A stretch of 64,000 nucleotides of DNA from Neostapfia colusana (lineage: Eukaryota > Streptophyta > Magnoliopsida > Poales > Poaceae): contig JASWHV010000005.1 in the NCBI GenBank assembly GCA_030760725.1, positions 92,696,622-92,760,621 on the forward strand. The letters are read 5' to 3'. A model generated the notes under the pieces. That model was not told the origin of the DNA. It saw nothing but the letters and a program-made list of their open reading frames with translations, and did no database searches. Position 1 is the stretch's first letter. Every line of letters begins with the position of its first letter. The position numbers and the translations under genes are program-made. Of this stretch, positions 1 to 9,571 are shown one piece after another.

Positions 1-333
1 AATCACATTGGGTGGTGCCATGTTATGGGGCACCCAACAGCACACATTTAAGTAAACATGTATTACATAAATCAAAAGTGGAATCTTACAGATGTTCTTG
101 TTAAATAATTTACATCAAATAGCTACAGTGGAAGACTATAATCAGCTCACATCGAATAACTAATGAGCACTCGAGAAGAGGTCCGGCCCTCGACTTTTCT
201 CGCTAGCAACATGAAGACATTGCAGCGGCTGGGTTCCCCATGTGTTACATGACTCGGAAGCCTCCGAGTCTCACCGGACAACCTTCTTCATAAGCGTCTA
301 TGTTAACTTGCAAAACCACTCATATAGCAAGCG

Positions 334-349
334 TGAGCATATAGGCTCA
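334..349 (-). promoter_or_regulatory. conserved LTR hairpin (Y)
   Basis: The stem TGAGC/GCTCA has a 6-nt loop and is preceded on the sense (minus) strand by TTGC. The sense AG equivalent to the acceptor of other copies lies 27 nt downstream at 307, but here it reads CAAG instead of CAG. The same hairpin occurs in every LTR in the window that includes this region. Confidence 0.6.
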
Positions 350-543
350 GCAAGATTTAACCGTCTCTCCTAAGGCATGCAACTCTACATGAAGGTAACT
401 TAAGACAATAAACAAGTAAGTTGCATAAAGACTCGCCTACACGTTCATCCTTTACTTTCAGATTTTAGCCATCACAGTGGTGACCTTGTGCTGAGCAACA
501 TTGAAAATCCACAATCAAATAAAAAACGCTTCACTCCAATGTC

Positions 544-548
544 ACTTG
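544..548. repeat. target-site duplication of A, left (ACTTG)
   Basis: ACTTG directly precedes the TG that opens the 5' LTR of A and is repeated exactly at 12752-12756. It was made when A integrated into LTR Y. Confidence 0.95.
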
Positions 549-702
549 TGTAATACCCGAGTTTTTAACAAAATGGGTAAACCCTCTCCCCCTTCACCAC
601 CCCAGCCCGGCCATCGGCCCCTCCTCCTCCAAAACTGCCGCCCCTCTTCCTCTCTCTCTTTCTTTTCCCTTCTATTATCACATGTGAGAAGAAAACCGCC
701 AC

Positions 703-777
703 CACGTGGCCAATTCCGCGCGTCTCTTCGCCAACGGACACCCTAGCAACCGCCGCCTGACTGCCCCTACAAATACC
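703..777 (+). promoter_or_regulatory. candidate LTR core promoter (G-box, CCAAT, TATA-like)
   Basis: CACGTG at 703-708 (G-box), CCAAT at 710-714 and TACAAATACC at 768-777 are spaced like a plant core promoter, 150-230 bp into the LTR. The 3' LTR keeps the G-box (9726-9731) and the TATA-like site, but CCAAT reads CCAGT. If real, the upstream control region is short and the transcribed part of the LTR is nearly 3 kb. No start site has been mapped. Confidence 0.45.
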
Positions 778-3367
778 CCCCCCCCCCCCCCCCGACGCCG
801 GCCATTTCTGCCCCGAGAACCGCCCTCACTCCTCCAGATTTGAAAAACCACCCCAAAGTCGAATTCCTCGAAAACAATCGGAAATCCTTGATTCTAGTGA
901 TCCCTACACACTCCAACGATCCCCAGAGAGGATTTCCGATCAAATTCCCTGAGGAAAAACGCCTGAAAATCATTGCCGACGAAGATCGCCGGAGATCCTC
1001 CACGGCCTCCGTCGATCACGCTCCTCCGGCTGCTTCTGGGTCCAAAGATTGACTTCCCCACTCTCTCCTCTCTCCCCTGATGCAAGTAGATTGAGAAATG
1101 ATGAAGAAACGGCAAAACCCGATAATTCCGGCGAGGCCGCCGCCGCTCGCCGGCGCGCGCAGCCGCCGGCCGCGAAGGAGAAGAGGTCAGGGGCGACGTG
1201 GCCGCCTCTGAGCCCTCGGATGTGAAGTGGACGGTTAGAATTAAAAGTACCGATACCGGTTCGATTATTTTAATTTGGGCCGTTGATCTCAGATCCAACG
1301 GCCCACATTTAAAATAAGCCGTAACCGTTGGAAATTTCACAGAGGGACCCCTCGGGATTTAAACAAATAGGAAATAGCCCCTGATTCTTGCAGAATTAAC
1401 CCTAGACTTATTAGAAATTTGTAAATTCAGTTTAAAATAACTAAATAGCCCCTGTACATTTTAGAAATTGATAATATAGTTCTGTAAGTTCAATTTGAAC
1501 CCTAGAAAGTTTGAAAATATTACAAATTGGCCCAAATCAGTTTAAAAGTTTGTTTTAATTATGTAATTAATAAAATTAGGACTAAATAGTTTCTGAAAAA
1601 TGTTAGAAAATTTTTAAAAGTCCTGATTAAATGTTATGATCAGAATATTAAATTTGAAACTAAAAATAATTAATCCCAAAGGCTGAAATTAATCATATAA
1701 TGACAAATTAATTCTGAAAATTGAAATAAAAAAATATAGATGTCAGAAAAATTATGGAAACTCATTAAATAGCATAAGACTATTCTGTTTTTATAATTTT
1801 ATGTATTTGAAGTTTCTGTAGTCCAGAGTAATTATTTAAATGCCTGAAAAAGCATTTTTAAGTATAAAATAAATACTGAAATATAGATAAAAATAGTATA
1901 TATCAAAGAAAAAATTTGAAAACTGTTCCAAATACATAAATAGGTTCTGAAAAGTAGAAAAATAGAAATATGGGTTCTGAAAATAATTGTAGTAATGATT
2001 TAAATGACTTATAGGATTTAATTAATTATAAAAATTTACATATATACACATAAAAGTCTAGAAATCATTAATATCACTATAAGATTAGAAAAATGAGTGT
2101 TTGGCTATAACAAAGATAAAATAGAAGGATATAGATGTCCAATTGAAACTCATTTTCAATTCAAACCACATGAAATGACATGAAATCAATAGTTGTATGT
2201 GTGTAACCAAACCTATGTGATTGAAATGCATTGATATGATTCTTATGGCATGTTTGGCACTGTTTTGTGGGAGCAAATGCATGGATAGAACCAAATCAAG
2301 AACTAATCCCCAATCTTCAAGAGCAAGAGTTTGAAGTGCATCACCCTTCATTCAAAGGCAAGTGTTCCTTGACCACTTTGTTCCTATTCTAGGGAGTTTA
2401 GTTAGAATGCTTGCATGATGTCATTAATATGAAACCTAATTTAGGATTGTTTCCCTAGTTATATTCTTTATCATTCCTTGTTGAACCATGGAGGGACTTA
2501 GTTGATATTTTATGGTTATCATTTTATGTGCTTAGCCATGCATACTTAGAACTTAGAGAATGAATGGAACCTTGATGTTACTCATCTTGTGGAATTATAT
2601 GAAAGACACAAGAGTGTGTCGTGGTATTAGGAATCTAGACAGGCTGGTTGTTTGGTTGGTGCTTCGTGCACGAGACTCGGGAATGAGTTAGTGCATGTCT
2701 TAGATTCTAAGGACCGGTTCATGGAACAGTTAACCCGGCTTTACAGTGCCACCACAAGACTGAGATGGGGCAGATTGGCCAATTAGTTAGGAGTTTGCCG
2801 GTATAGTATGAGTGTTTGGATGGTGCGGGGAATGGGAGTCCATTTTTTACTGCACTGGGAACTGCAAGGCTCAAGAGGGGGATTCTGTAGGGGAGGGTTA
2901 CTCCCAGGAACTACAGCGGTGAAATCTCAGTGGGCTTGTACTTGCCGGTAGACCCTTTGTAAAGGCCATGTAGTGATCTCCTGATCGCACACCAAAGGAA
3001 GTGTGTAATGTGGCTTGCAACCACGGATATCAGTGGAGGTTTCTTAGTCCACCTGGCAACAGGGGATGAAATCACTACTTGTGGGTAAAGTGGTACAATC
3101 TCTGCAGAGAACCAAACTGTCATGACAGCCGTGCTCACGGTCAAGAGTAGCTTGGACTTGTCCATTATTAGAGAAACATGGATGTGAGTCAAAAGAGGTT
3201 GTTGGGTGGTGTAACCTAACATTCACGACTTAATTATGATGATGTTGGGATTATCACTTAGTAAGATAGGTTGCTAATTAAAGCTAAGGCTAGGATTAAT
3301 GCATAGTGCTTAACCATGTTAGCCTTCCCTTGCTATTGGCCTTCATAACATTCTTTCCTACACTTGC

Positions 3368-3386
3368 TGAGTACCTTTGGTACTCA
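3368..3386 (+). promoter_or_regulatory. conserved LTR hairpin (A, 5' LTR)
   Basis: TGAGTACC-TTT-GGTACTCA is a perfect 8-bp stem with a 3-nt loop, preceded by TTGC. A CAG acceptor-like site ends at 3421, 35 nt downstream. The 3' LTR copy is at 12390-12408. Confidence 0.65.
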
Positions 3387-3423
3387 AACATGCTTTTGTT
3401 GGATGTCGTATGTTGGCTCAGGT

Positions 3424-3480
3424 GCAAATGAAGATGTAGACTTTGATGAGGAGGACTTCGATCTCGAGGAGTTGTTCTAG
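3424..3480 (+). other. acidic peptide end in LTR after an acceptor-like site
   Basis: Directly after the acceptor-like CAG (3419-3421), one frame reads ANEDVDFDEEDFDLEELF and then TAG. The diverged LTR of B has an equivalent acidic run at the same place ending at an aligned stop. It could be the last exon of a spliced LTR transcript or chance. No upstream coding exon is identified. Confidence 0.3.
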
Positions 3481-3732
3481 GTTGGCGTAACCCCCGGGCA
3501 ACGCCTGTGGAACTGGAGCACCACGTTGTAGTCTTCCGCTGTTGTGTTATAGTGTAAAGATACTCTTAGTTATTATTTCATGTACTATGATGTAATATTA
3601 TGTTGTACGTTGAACTTGGCTTGTAATATAATGATATTACACTCTTGTCGGCACATGTATGAATCAACTGATCCTGGCATACATGTGATAATACGCTCGG
3701 GTGTTCCTTATGGAAAACCGGGTGTGACAAAG

Positions 3733-3745
3733 TGGTATCAGAGCC
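3733..3745 (+). other. primer-binding site of A (initiator tRNA-Met)
   Basis: TGGTATCAGAGCC lies 3 nt after the 5' LTR. This is the usual plant gypsy site for priming minus-strand DNA synthesis with initiator tRNA-Met. It is not a tRNA gene. Confidence 0.93.
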
Positions 3746-3941
3746 AAGGTTGCCCGTAGGACGCAAACCTAGTTAGAAATGGACGGGATAGACATCACTA
3801 TTTTATTAAAAACTATTTTACTAAATATTTTGTTAGAAGGATGATTATTTAAATTATATATATGTTGTCTAACCTTATCTATACTCAAAATTATATTATT
3901 GTTTATTTTGTAACACATTTTTAAAATTTTTCTTGAAACAG
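3746..3941 (+). other. AT-rich leader of A ending in an acceptor-like AG at the ORF0 ATG
   Basis: This leader becomes strongly AT-rich and ends in a T-rich stretch and AAACAG directly before ATG, like a plant intron 3' end. The equivalent leader of B ends TTTGTTTTAG before its ATG. A donor is not clear; candidates are near 3748 and 3771. Confidence 0.4.
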
Positions 3942-4706
3942 ATGGCACACACACGTCTCACGGCCCGTAAGTCCACCGGAGGACGAGTTCCTCGACACCA
4001 GCTGGCTGAGCGCACTACTGAGGAGGTGGACAACCCCACCACCTACCAGACCCACGGGGAGTCCACTAGAGGCATGGTGGATCGCCTTAGACACCTCCTT
4101 CGCTGTGTTGGCTATACCGGCAAGCTAGAGGTGCAGTACGACACCACTCGAGTCTCTCGCGCAGAACGAGACGAGTGGAAGTCGCAGGCGAGGATCTACT
4201 ATGAGAACAAGTTGCTCAAGATCCACAACTCGCCAGCATGGATGTCCACCATGGCAGAAGCTGAGAAGGACGCCACTTGGGAGGCAATCACTTGCCAGAG
4301 CTACACCAACCGTGGCCGCCTTGAGGGGACCCAATACATGTACACCCCTTGGCGACAAAGTGGAAGTGCGGTATTCAACTATGAGCCCATCCATGAAGGT
4401 TGTGACGTAGTGCAGATGGATATGAGCCTCCAGGTAGGAGTGGACGTCAGTACGAGGCTGCAGAACTGCCAACAGGAACTCCAAGACGTCCGGGACCTTC
4501 TGAAGAAGACGGAGGCCATTATGCGTGGACTGATGAGGATGAGGGATGGAGAAGTGAGTGATCTCTATGCTTCGGACGGAGACACTTGGACTCCGGACTC
4601 TCCAGACCGTAGGGCAGCCAAACGCCCTCATATTTCTCCAGCACCTGAGGCCTCCACAGCTGAGTCAGAGGCTAGCACTCCGGATGGTGATGGCGGGAAC
4701 CCATAG
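3942..4706 (+). CDS. ORF0 of A: histone H3 tail-like protein
   Basis: This is an open frame of 254 codons between the primer-binding site and gag. I chose the ATG at 3942; an upstream in-frame TTG is not needed. After Met, the protein starts AHTRLTARKSTGGRVPRHQL, which matches the plant and animal H3 tail at 15 of the first 21 positions, including all of T6-G13 with K9, S10 and T11. Met before Ala should be removed, leaving Ala first as in H3. No histone fold follows. Residues about 45-140 form a conserved body (EKDATWEAITCQS), 165-195 look like a coiled coil (STRLQNCQQELQDVRD), and the C-terminus has DTWTPDSPDRRA then a short basic patch. Element B has a diverged homologue with the same tail core. 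Function is unknown. An extra gene ahead of gag is known in some plant gypsy groups such as Ogre. Confidence 0.88.
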   Translation: MAHTRLTARKSTGGRVPRHQLAERTTEEVDNPTTYQTHGESTRGMVDRLRHLLRCVGYTGKLEVQYDTTRVSRAERDEWKSQARIYYENKLLKIHNSPAWMSTMAEAEKDATWEAITCQSYTNRGRLEGTQYMYTPWRQSGSAVFNYEPIHEGCDVVQMDMSLQVGVDVSTRLQNCQQELQDVRDLLKKTEAIMRGLMRMRDGEVSDLYASDGDTWTPDSPDRRAAKRPHISPAPEASTAESEASTPDGDGGNP

Positions 4707-5081
4707 GATGGTGCACAGAACCCAGGAGACAACTAGGATAGGTGTCCTTGTTCATGTAGTAACTCGTATAGTACGTATGTATGATAGTGTATTGACTAGT
4801 GTGTAATGCTTGATTAGTGAACTTGTTTAGAATGATGATGTAATGTATGTTAGCGTATGAACGTGAGTTGTGAAAGCCGTAGGCTTATGTTCACAACCTC
4901 GTTGGTGTATGTAAATATCTATTAAGGAATATAAGTGCTTAGTTTGTTTCAATCATGACCATCTAATAAACGAAGTAGAAACTTTAGTAACTCTTGTATA
5001 GAATTGATGAAGTAAGTACACAACGTAATACACCTAAGAGAACATCTATACGTTAATTTTAAACATAGTCTTTCATAAAAG
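4707..5081 (+). other. ORF0-gag spacer of A
   Basis: This 375-bp non-coding spacer has no conserved frame. It ends in a T-rich stretch and AAAAG directly before the gag ATG, again resembling a splice acceptor at the start codon. Confidence 0.5.
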
Positions 5082-5591
5082 ATGGCAGGAAGAAGGAGAC
5101 GCAATGAAGGGAACAACAACAATGAAGCTGCAGAGTTCCCTTTGCCTGGATGGCAGCCACGAGTTGCACGCAGAGCAGATGGAGAGGTTATACAACAAAT
5201 GATGAACATGCAAAACCAACTCCTTCAGAACTTGACACAAGTGGTGGCCAACATGCAACCACAAATTCAGAATGCACCGCGTCAACCCAAATTAAATGAG
5301 TTTCTAAGCACTCAACCACCAAGGTTCGACAATGCTATAGAGCCATTGGAAGCTGATGATTGGCTTAATAGTATTGAGAACAAGTTGCAGATCATACAAT
5401 GCCTAGGTCATGAGAGAGTACTTTTTGCTTCTCACCAACTATATGGATCTGCAGCAGACTGGTGGACGGCATATAAAGAAGCCCATGAGGATCCAGAAAG
5501 TATCTCATGGAATGAGTTCAAACTTGCCTTCCGCAATCACTTGTTACAGCAGGAGAGATCAAGAACAAGCGGAAGGAGTTCCTCAACTTGA
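5082..5591 (+). pseudogene. gag: gag of A, N-terminal part, frameshifted
   Basis: Gag forms the virus-like particle. The start MAGRRRRNEG at 5082 matches the homologous gag start of B. The capsid-type region with LEADDWLNSIENK and AADWWTAYKEAH aligns to B over about 155 residues. At about 5545 the frame shifts relative to B, so the reported end at 5591 is out-of-frame sequence. The true frame resumes in the next segment. The start codon directly follows AG. Confidence 0.88.
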
Positions 5592-5845
5592 AACAAGGTA
5601 GCATGTTCGTGCGAGAGTACCTTACCAAGTTCACACAGTTATCTCGCTATGCTCTGGGGGACATAGACACGGATGAAAAGAAACAAGATTGTTTCATTGA
5701 GGGATTGAACTCAGAAATACAATATGCTATGTCCTCAAGTGACTATGAAAGTTTCCAAAAGCTCATCAACAAGGCTTTCATAGTGGAAAGAAAAAGACAG
5801 AAGTTAGTTGAAGAGCGAAAGAGGAAAATGAATGGGCAAGGATAG
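5588..5845 (+). pseudogene. gag: gag of A, capsid C-terminal part
   Basis: This continues gag in the frame used by the rest of the polyprotein, with FVREYLTKFTQLSRYA and KKQDCFIEGL as in B. It ends at an in-frame TAG (5843-5845) absent from B, just before the Gln/Pro-rich linker leading to the zinc knuckle. Confidence 0.85.
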
Positions 5846-5896
5846 TCTTCCAGCAGCAACAGTCGGCCCCGTTTCTCATCACCGCCGACGGGAGCA

Positions 5897-7102
5897 ATGA
5901 ATCGACCTATGGCTCCCAATCAGTTTCAGAGGGGCTACAACCCTGCTGCTAGGAAACCAACGTTCCAACCACAACAGCAGAGACAACAAGTGCAGCAACA
6001 ACGTCCTGCCTTTCAACCTCGTCCTGCAGGGCCAAATCCTCCAAATGCACAATCGGGCAACAAAGCACCAATGAATAAGGTCACGGGGCAATGCTTCAAC
6101 TGTGGAGAAACGGGACATTATGCCAACCGATGCCCTAACAAGAAGCCACCTCCACCACAGAATCTTGTGCGTGGCAAGCTGAATCATGTGACCATGGAGG
6201 AAGCACAGGAGGCACCAGATGTGATTGGTATGTTCTCTGCCAATACTTATCCTGCAACAATTCTGTTTGACTCTGGTGCAACACACTCATTCATAGCCAA
6301 GGAATTCATAACCAAGCACAACTTACAACTTACATCTACGAATCGAGTGTTATTAGTGAATTCTCCTGGAGGAGAAATAAAGACAAAACAAATATGTCCC
6401 AAGGTAAAGCTAGGAGTTAATGGAGTAGAATTCTTTGCAAATCTCATTGTGATAGAATCACAAGGGATAGATATCATCTTGGGGATGGACTGGTTAACCA
6501 AGTACAAAGGAGTTATAGATTGCTCAACGAGAACAGTGGAACTAACCCATACGGATGGAACTAAGGTTGAGTTCACATCTATTCAAGTACCCTCTGGAAA
6601 TGTCCAACTGAACAAGACTGAAGTAGTTATTGAGGACATAAAAGTGGTCAATGAATTTCTAGATGTATTTCCCGAGGAGTTACCAGGTATGCCACCGGAT
6701 CGAGAAGTAGAATTCATTATAGAATTAGTACCTGGTACTGCTCCTATATATAAAAGACCATACCGGATGGATACCCAACAACTAGCAGAACTCAAGGATC
6801 ATATCCGAGAGTTATCGGAGAAAGGGTATATCTGTCCTAGTTCCTCACCATGGGGAGCTCCGGTCATATTTGTACCGAAGAAGGATGGAACCAAGAGGTT
6901 ATGTGTAGACTACCGTGCCCTCAATGAAGTGACAATCAAAAACAAGTACCCTTTACCTCGTATTGAGGACTTGTTTGATCAATTAAGAGGTGCATGTGTA
7001 TTCTCTAAGATTGACCTCCGTTCCGGATATCATCAACTAAAGATAAGAGAATCGGATATTCCGAAGACGGCATTTGTTTCTAGGTATGGACTGTATGAAT
7101 AG
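5897..7102 (+). pseudogene. gag-pol: gag zinc knuckle, protease and RT N-terminal half of A
   Basis: This is in frame with the preceding gag segment across one stop. A Gln/Pro-rich linker is followed by the CCHC knuckle CFNCGETGHYANRC (from 6092), which binds RNA. Next is the aspartic protease with LFDSGATHSF (catalytic Asp at 6269) and IILGMDWL. RT starts near 6700, with FVPKKDG and the VDYRALN motif, and runs to GLYE. A TAG at 7100-7102, where B has Tyr, stops the frame just ahead of the RT palm. Confidence 0.93.
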
Positions 7103-7375
7103 ACAGTTATGCCTTTTGGACTAACAAATGCTCCGGCATATTTCATGTACCTTATGAATAAGGTGTTCATGAAATACTTGGACAAGTTTGTGGTAGTGTT
7201 CATTGATGATATCCTTATATACTCAAAGAATGAGAAAGAACATGAAGAGCACCTGAGAATAGTATTACAAAAGCTAAGGGAAAACCAACTTTATGCCAAA
7301 TTCAGTAAGTGTGAATTTGGCTTAAGAAAGTTGCTTTTCTGGGACATATCATCTCCGAAGAAGGAATCACAGTAG
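7103..7375 (+). pseudogene. pol: RT palm of A, frameshifted at its end
   Basis: This follows in frame after the TAG. It contains MPFGLTNAPAYF and the intact catalytic FIDD motif (VVFIDDILIYS). Near 7317, after KCEF, one base is missing relative to B, and the frame runs out of register to the stop at 7375. Confidence 0.9.
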
Positions 7376-7395
7376 TTCCAGAAAAGATATCTGGT

Positions 7396-9528
7396 GTGCA
7401 AAAGTGGAAGACACCAGAGAATGTTGGTGAAATCCGAAGCTTCTTAGGATTGGCAGGCTGTTACCGAAGGTTTATTGAAGGATTTTCAAAAATAGCCAAG
7501 CCACTCACAAAGATGTTGGAAAAAGGAGCTGCTTTTATATGGACTCAAGAGTGCGAATCAAGCTTCCAAGAATTAAAGAAGAGGTTAACAACTGCCCCAG
7601 TCTTGGTTATGCCCGATATGGAGAAATCATTCTCTGTATATTGTGATGCTTCAGGGCAAGGGTTAGGATGTGTACTTATGCAAGAAGGGCATGTTATTGC
7701 CTATGCTTCCCGACAACTTCGGAAGCATGAGAAGAATTACCCTACCCATGACCTAGAGTTGGCAGCAGTTGTACATGCATTGAAACTATGGAGACATTAC
7801 CTAATGGGTAAAAGAACTGAGATCTATACCGATCACAAGAGTTTGAAGTATATCTTAACTCAGCCAGATCTCAACCTTCGGCAAAGGAGATGGTTGGAGT
7901 TCATTAACGATTTTTATATAGGAATCAATTACCATCCTGGAAAAGTTAATGTGGTTGCAGATGCTTTGAGCAGAAAGACACATGTTAATATGTTGACCAT
8001 AAGAGATCTACAACCCCAGCTTTGTGAAGAGTTTGCAAAGCTCAACTTATGCTTGGTGAATCATACAGAAGCCATAGCAATGGAGGTTGATTCAACCCTT
8101 GAACAAGATATACGAAAAGGTCAAAAGGAAGATGAAAAGATCAAAGAAATTAAGCAGTTGATCAAAGAAAACAAGGCCCCAGGATTTAGAGAAGATGAGA
8201 ACGGTATCATATGGCATGGTAAAAGAATATGTGTACCAGACATCAAGGAAATAAAAATGTTAATATTAAAAGAGGCTCATGATTCTGATTATTCTATCCA
8301 TCCTGGAAGTACAAAGATGTATCATGATCTTAAAACAAGGTATTGGTGGTATAGAATGAAAAGAGATGTTGCAGAGCATGTGGCATTATGTGACACATGT
8401 CAACTAGTCAAAGCAGAACATCAAAGGCCTGCAGGGCTATTACAACCACTAAAGATACCTGAATGGAAGTGGGAAGAAATAGGGATGGACTTCATAGTGG
8501 GTTTGCCCATGACACAAACAGGGTATGATTCAATATGGGTGATAGTGGATAGATTGACAAAAGTTGCTCACTTTATTCCAGTGAAAGAAAATTATAATGG
8601 TTCCAAACTAGCAGAACTGTATATGTCGAGAATAGTCTGCCTACATGGTGTACCCAAAAAGATAGTATCAGATAGAGGTACACAGTTCACTTCAAAGTTT
8701 TGGCAGAAATTACATGAGTCTATGGGGACTCGATTAAATTTCAGTTCTGCATATCATCCACAAACTGATGGGCAAACAGAAAGGACCAACCAGATTCTTG
8801 AAGATATCCTCCGAGCTTGTGCACTCAAGAATAGTAAGAGTTGGGATAAGAATTTGCCATATGCAGAATTCTCCTACAATAATAGCTATCAAGCAAGTAT
8901 GAAGATGTCCCGATTTGAGGCTTTATATGGAAGAAGATGTAGAACTCCACTATTTTGGGATCAAATAGGAGAGAATAAGGTGTTTGGACCTGAAGTGCTA
9001 AAAGATGCAGAAAAGAAAGTAAGAGAAATTCACACTAATCTAAAGATAGCTCAAACAAGACAAAAGAGCTATGCAGACACAAGGCGAAGAGAATTAGTCT
9101 TCGAAGTGGGAGACTATGTGTATCTCAAAGTGTCACCCATGCGTGGACTAAAGAGATTTAAAGTAAGAGGGAAGCTAGCACCTCGGTATATCGGACCCTT
9201 CAAGATACTGGAACGCAAAGGAGAGGTAGCATATCAGTTGAAGTTACCCTCCCGGTTATTGGACGTACACGATGTGTTCCACGTATCACAGCTCAAGAAG
9301 TGTTTAAGAACACCAGAAGAGCAACTACCAATGGAAGAATTGGATGTACAAGACGATCTTTCATATACCGAGTACCCTATAAAAATTCTAGACACCATGG
9401 AAAAAGTCACAAGCAACAAAATAATACGGATGTGCAAGGTTCAATGGAAGCATCATTCAGAAGCAGAAGCTACATGGGAAAGAGAAGATGAACTCAAATC
9501 ACAATTTCCTAATCTATTCCCTTGGTAA
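7396..9528 (+). pseudogene. pol: RNaseH, integrase and chromodomain-like tail of A
   Basis: This 710-codon open stretch lies in the frame restored after the 7317 shift; the Met is not a native start. It holds the RT thumb/connection (FLGLAGCYRRF), RNaseH (VYCDASG near 7640, YTDHKSL), and the integrase zinc domain with H-H and CDTC (about 8278-8400). The integrase core follows with VIVDRLTKVAHF, SDRGTQF and QTDGQTERTNQ for the DDE site. A GPF/GPY-type region (PRYIGPF) leads to a chromodomain-like end at about 9370-9528 with VQWKHHSEAEATWE. The integrase half is uninterrupted, but the polyprotein upstream is broken. Confidence 0.93.
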
Positions 9529-9557
9529 ACCCCAATCTCGAGGACGAGATTTTTCTT

Positions 9558-9571
9558 AAGGGGGGTAGAGT
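9558..9571 (+). other. polypurine tract of A
   Basis: AAGGGGGGTAGAGT lies directly before the 3' LTR and primes plus-strand DNA synthesis. Element B has the same tract on the minus strand (34698-34711). Confidence 0.92.

Larger units (their letters stand above)
1..548 (-). mobile_element. LTR Y, left part (minus-strand gypsy LTR)
   Basis: This is the left part of a chromovirus LTR read on the minus strand; the window begins roughly 40 bases inside its terminus, judged against LTR X at 16767. It carries the family signature GGGTGGTGCC...GGCACCCAACAGC and the conserved LTR hairpin at 334-349. Element A split it at 548, and it continues at 12757. It contains no gene. Confidence 0.85.
549..3729 (+). 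repeat. 5' LTR of A
   Basis: It runs from TGTAATACCCGAG to CCGGGTGTGACA. A short GC-rich promoter-proximal part (549-1350) is followed by a long AT-rich part (1350-2450) and a moderately mixed 3' part. It differs from the 3' LTR by a long C run at about 775-794 and by loss of 9 bp near 1053, which removes a good splice donor. Short open frames inside it are not shared in phase with the other copy, so I do not call them genes. Confidence 0.95.

Noticed and set aside
501..1340. several short open frames on both strands at the start of the A 5' LTR
   Set aside because: They are not kept in phase in the 3' LTR (for example, a stop replaces Gln near 9936) and show no domain.
3733..3745. possible tRNA-Met sequence
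   Set aside because: Only the 13 bases complementary to the tRNA 3' end are present. There is no cloverleaf, so it is a primer-binding site.
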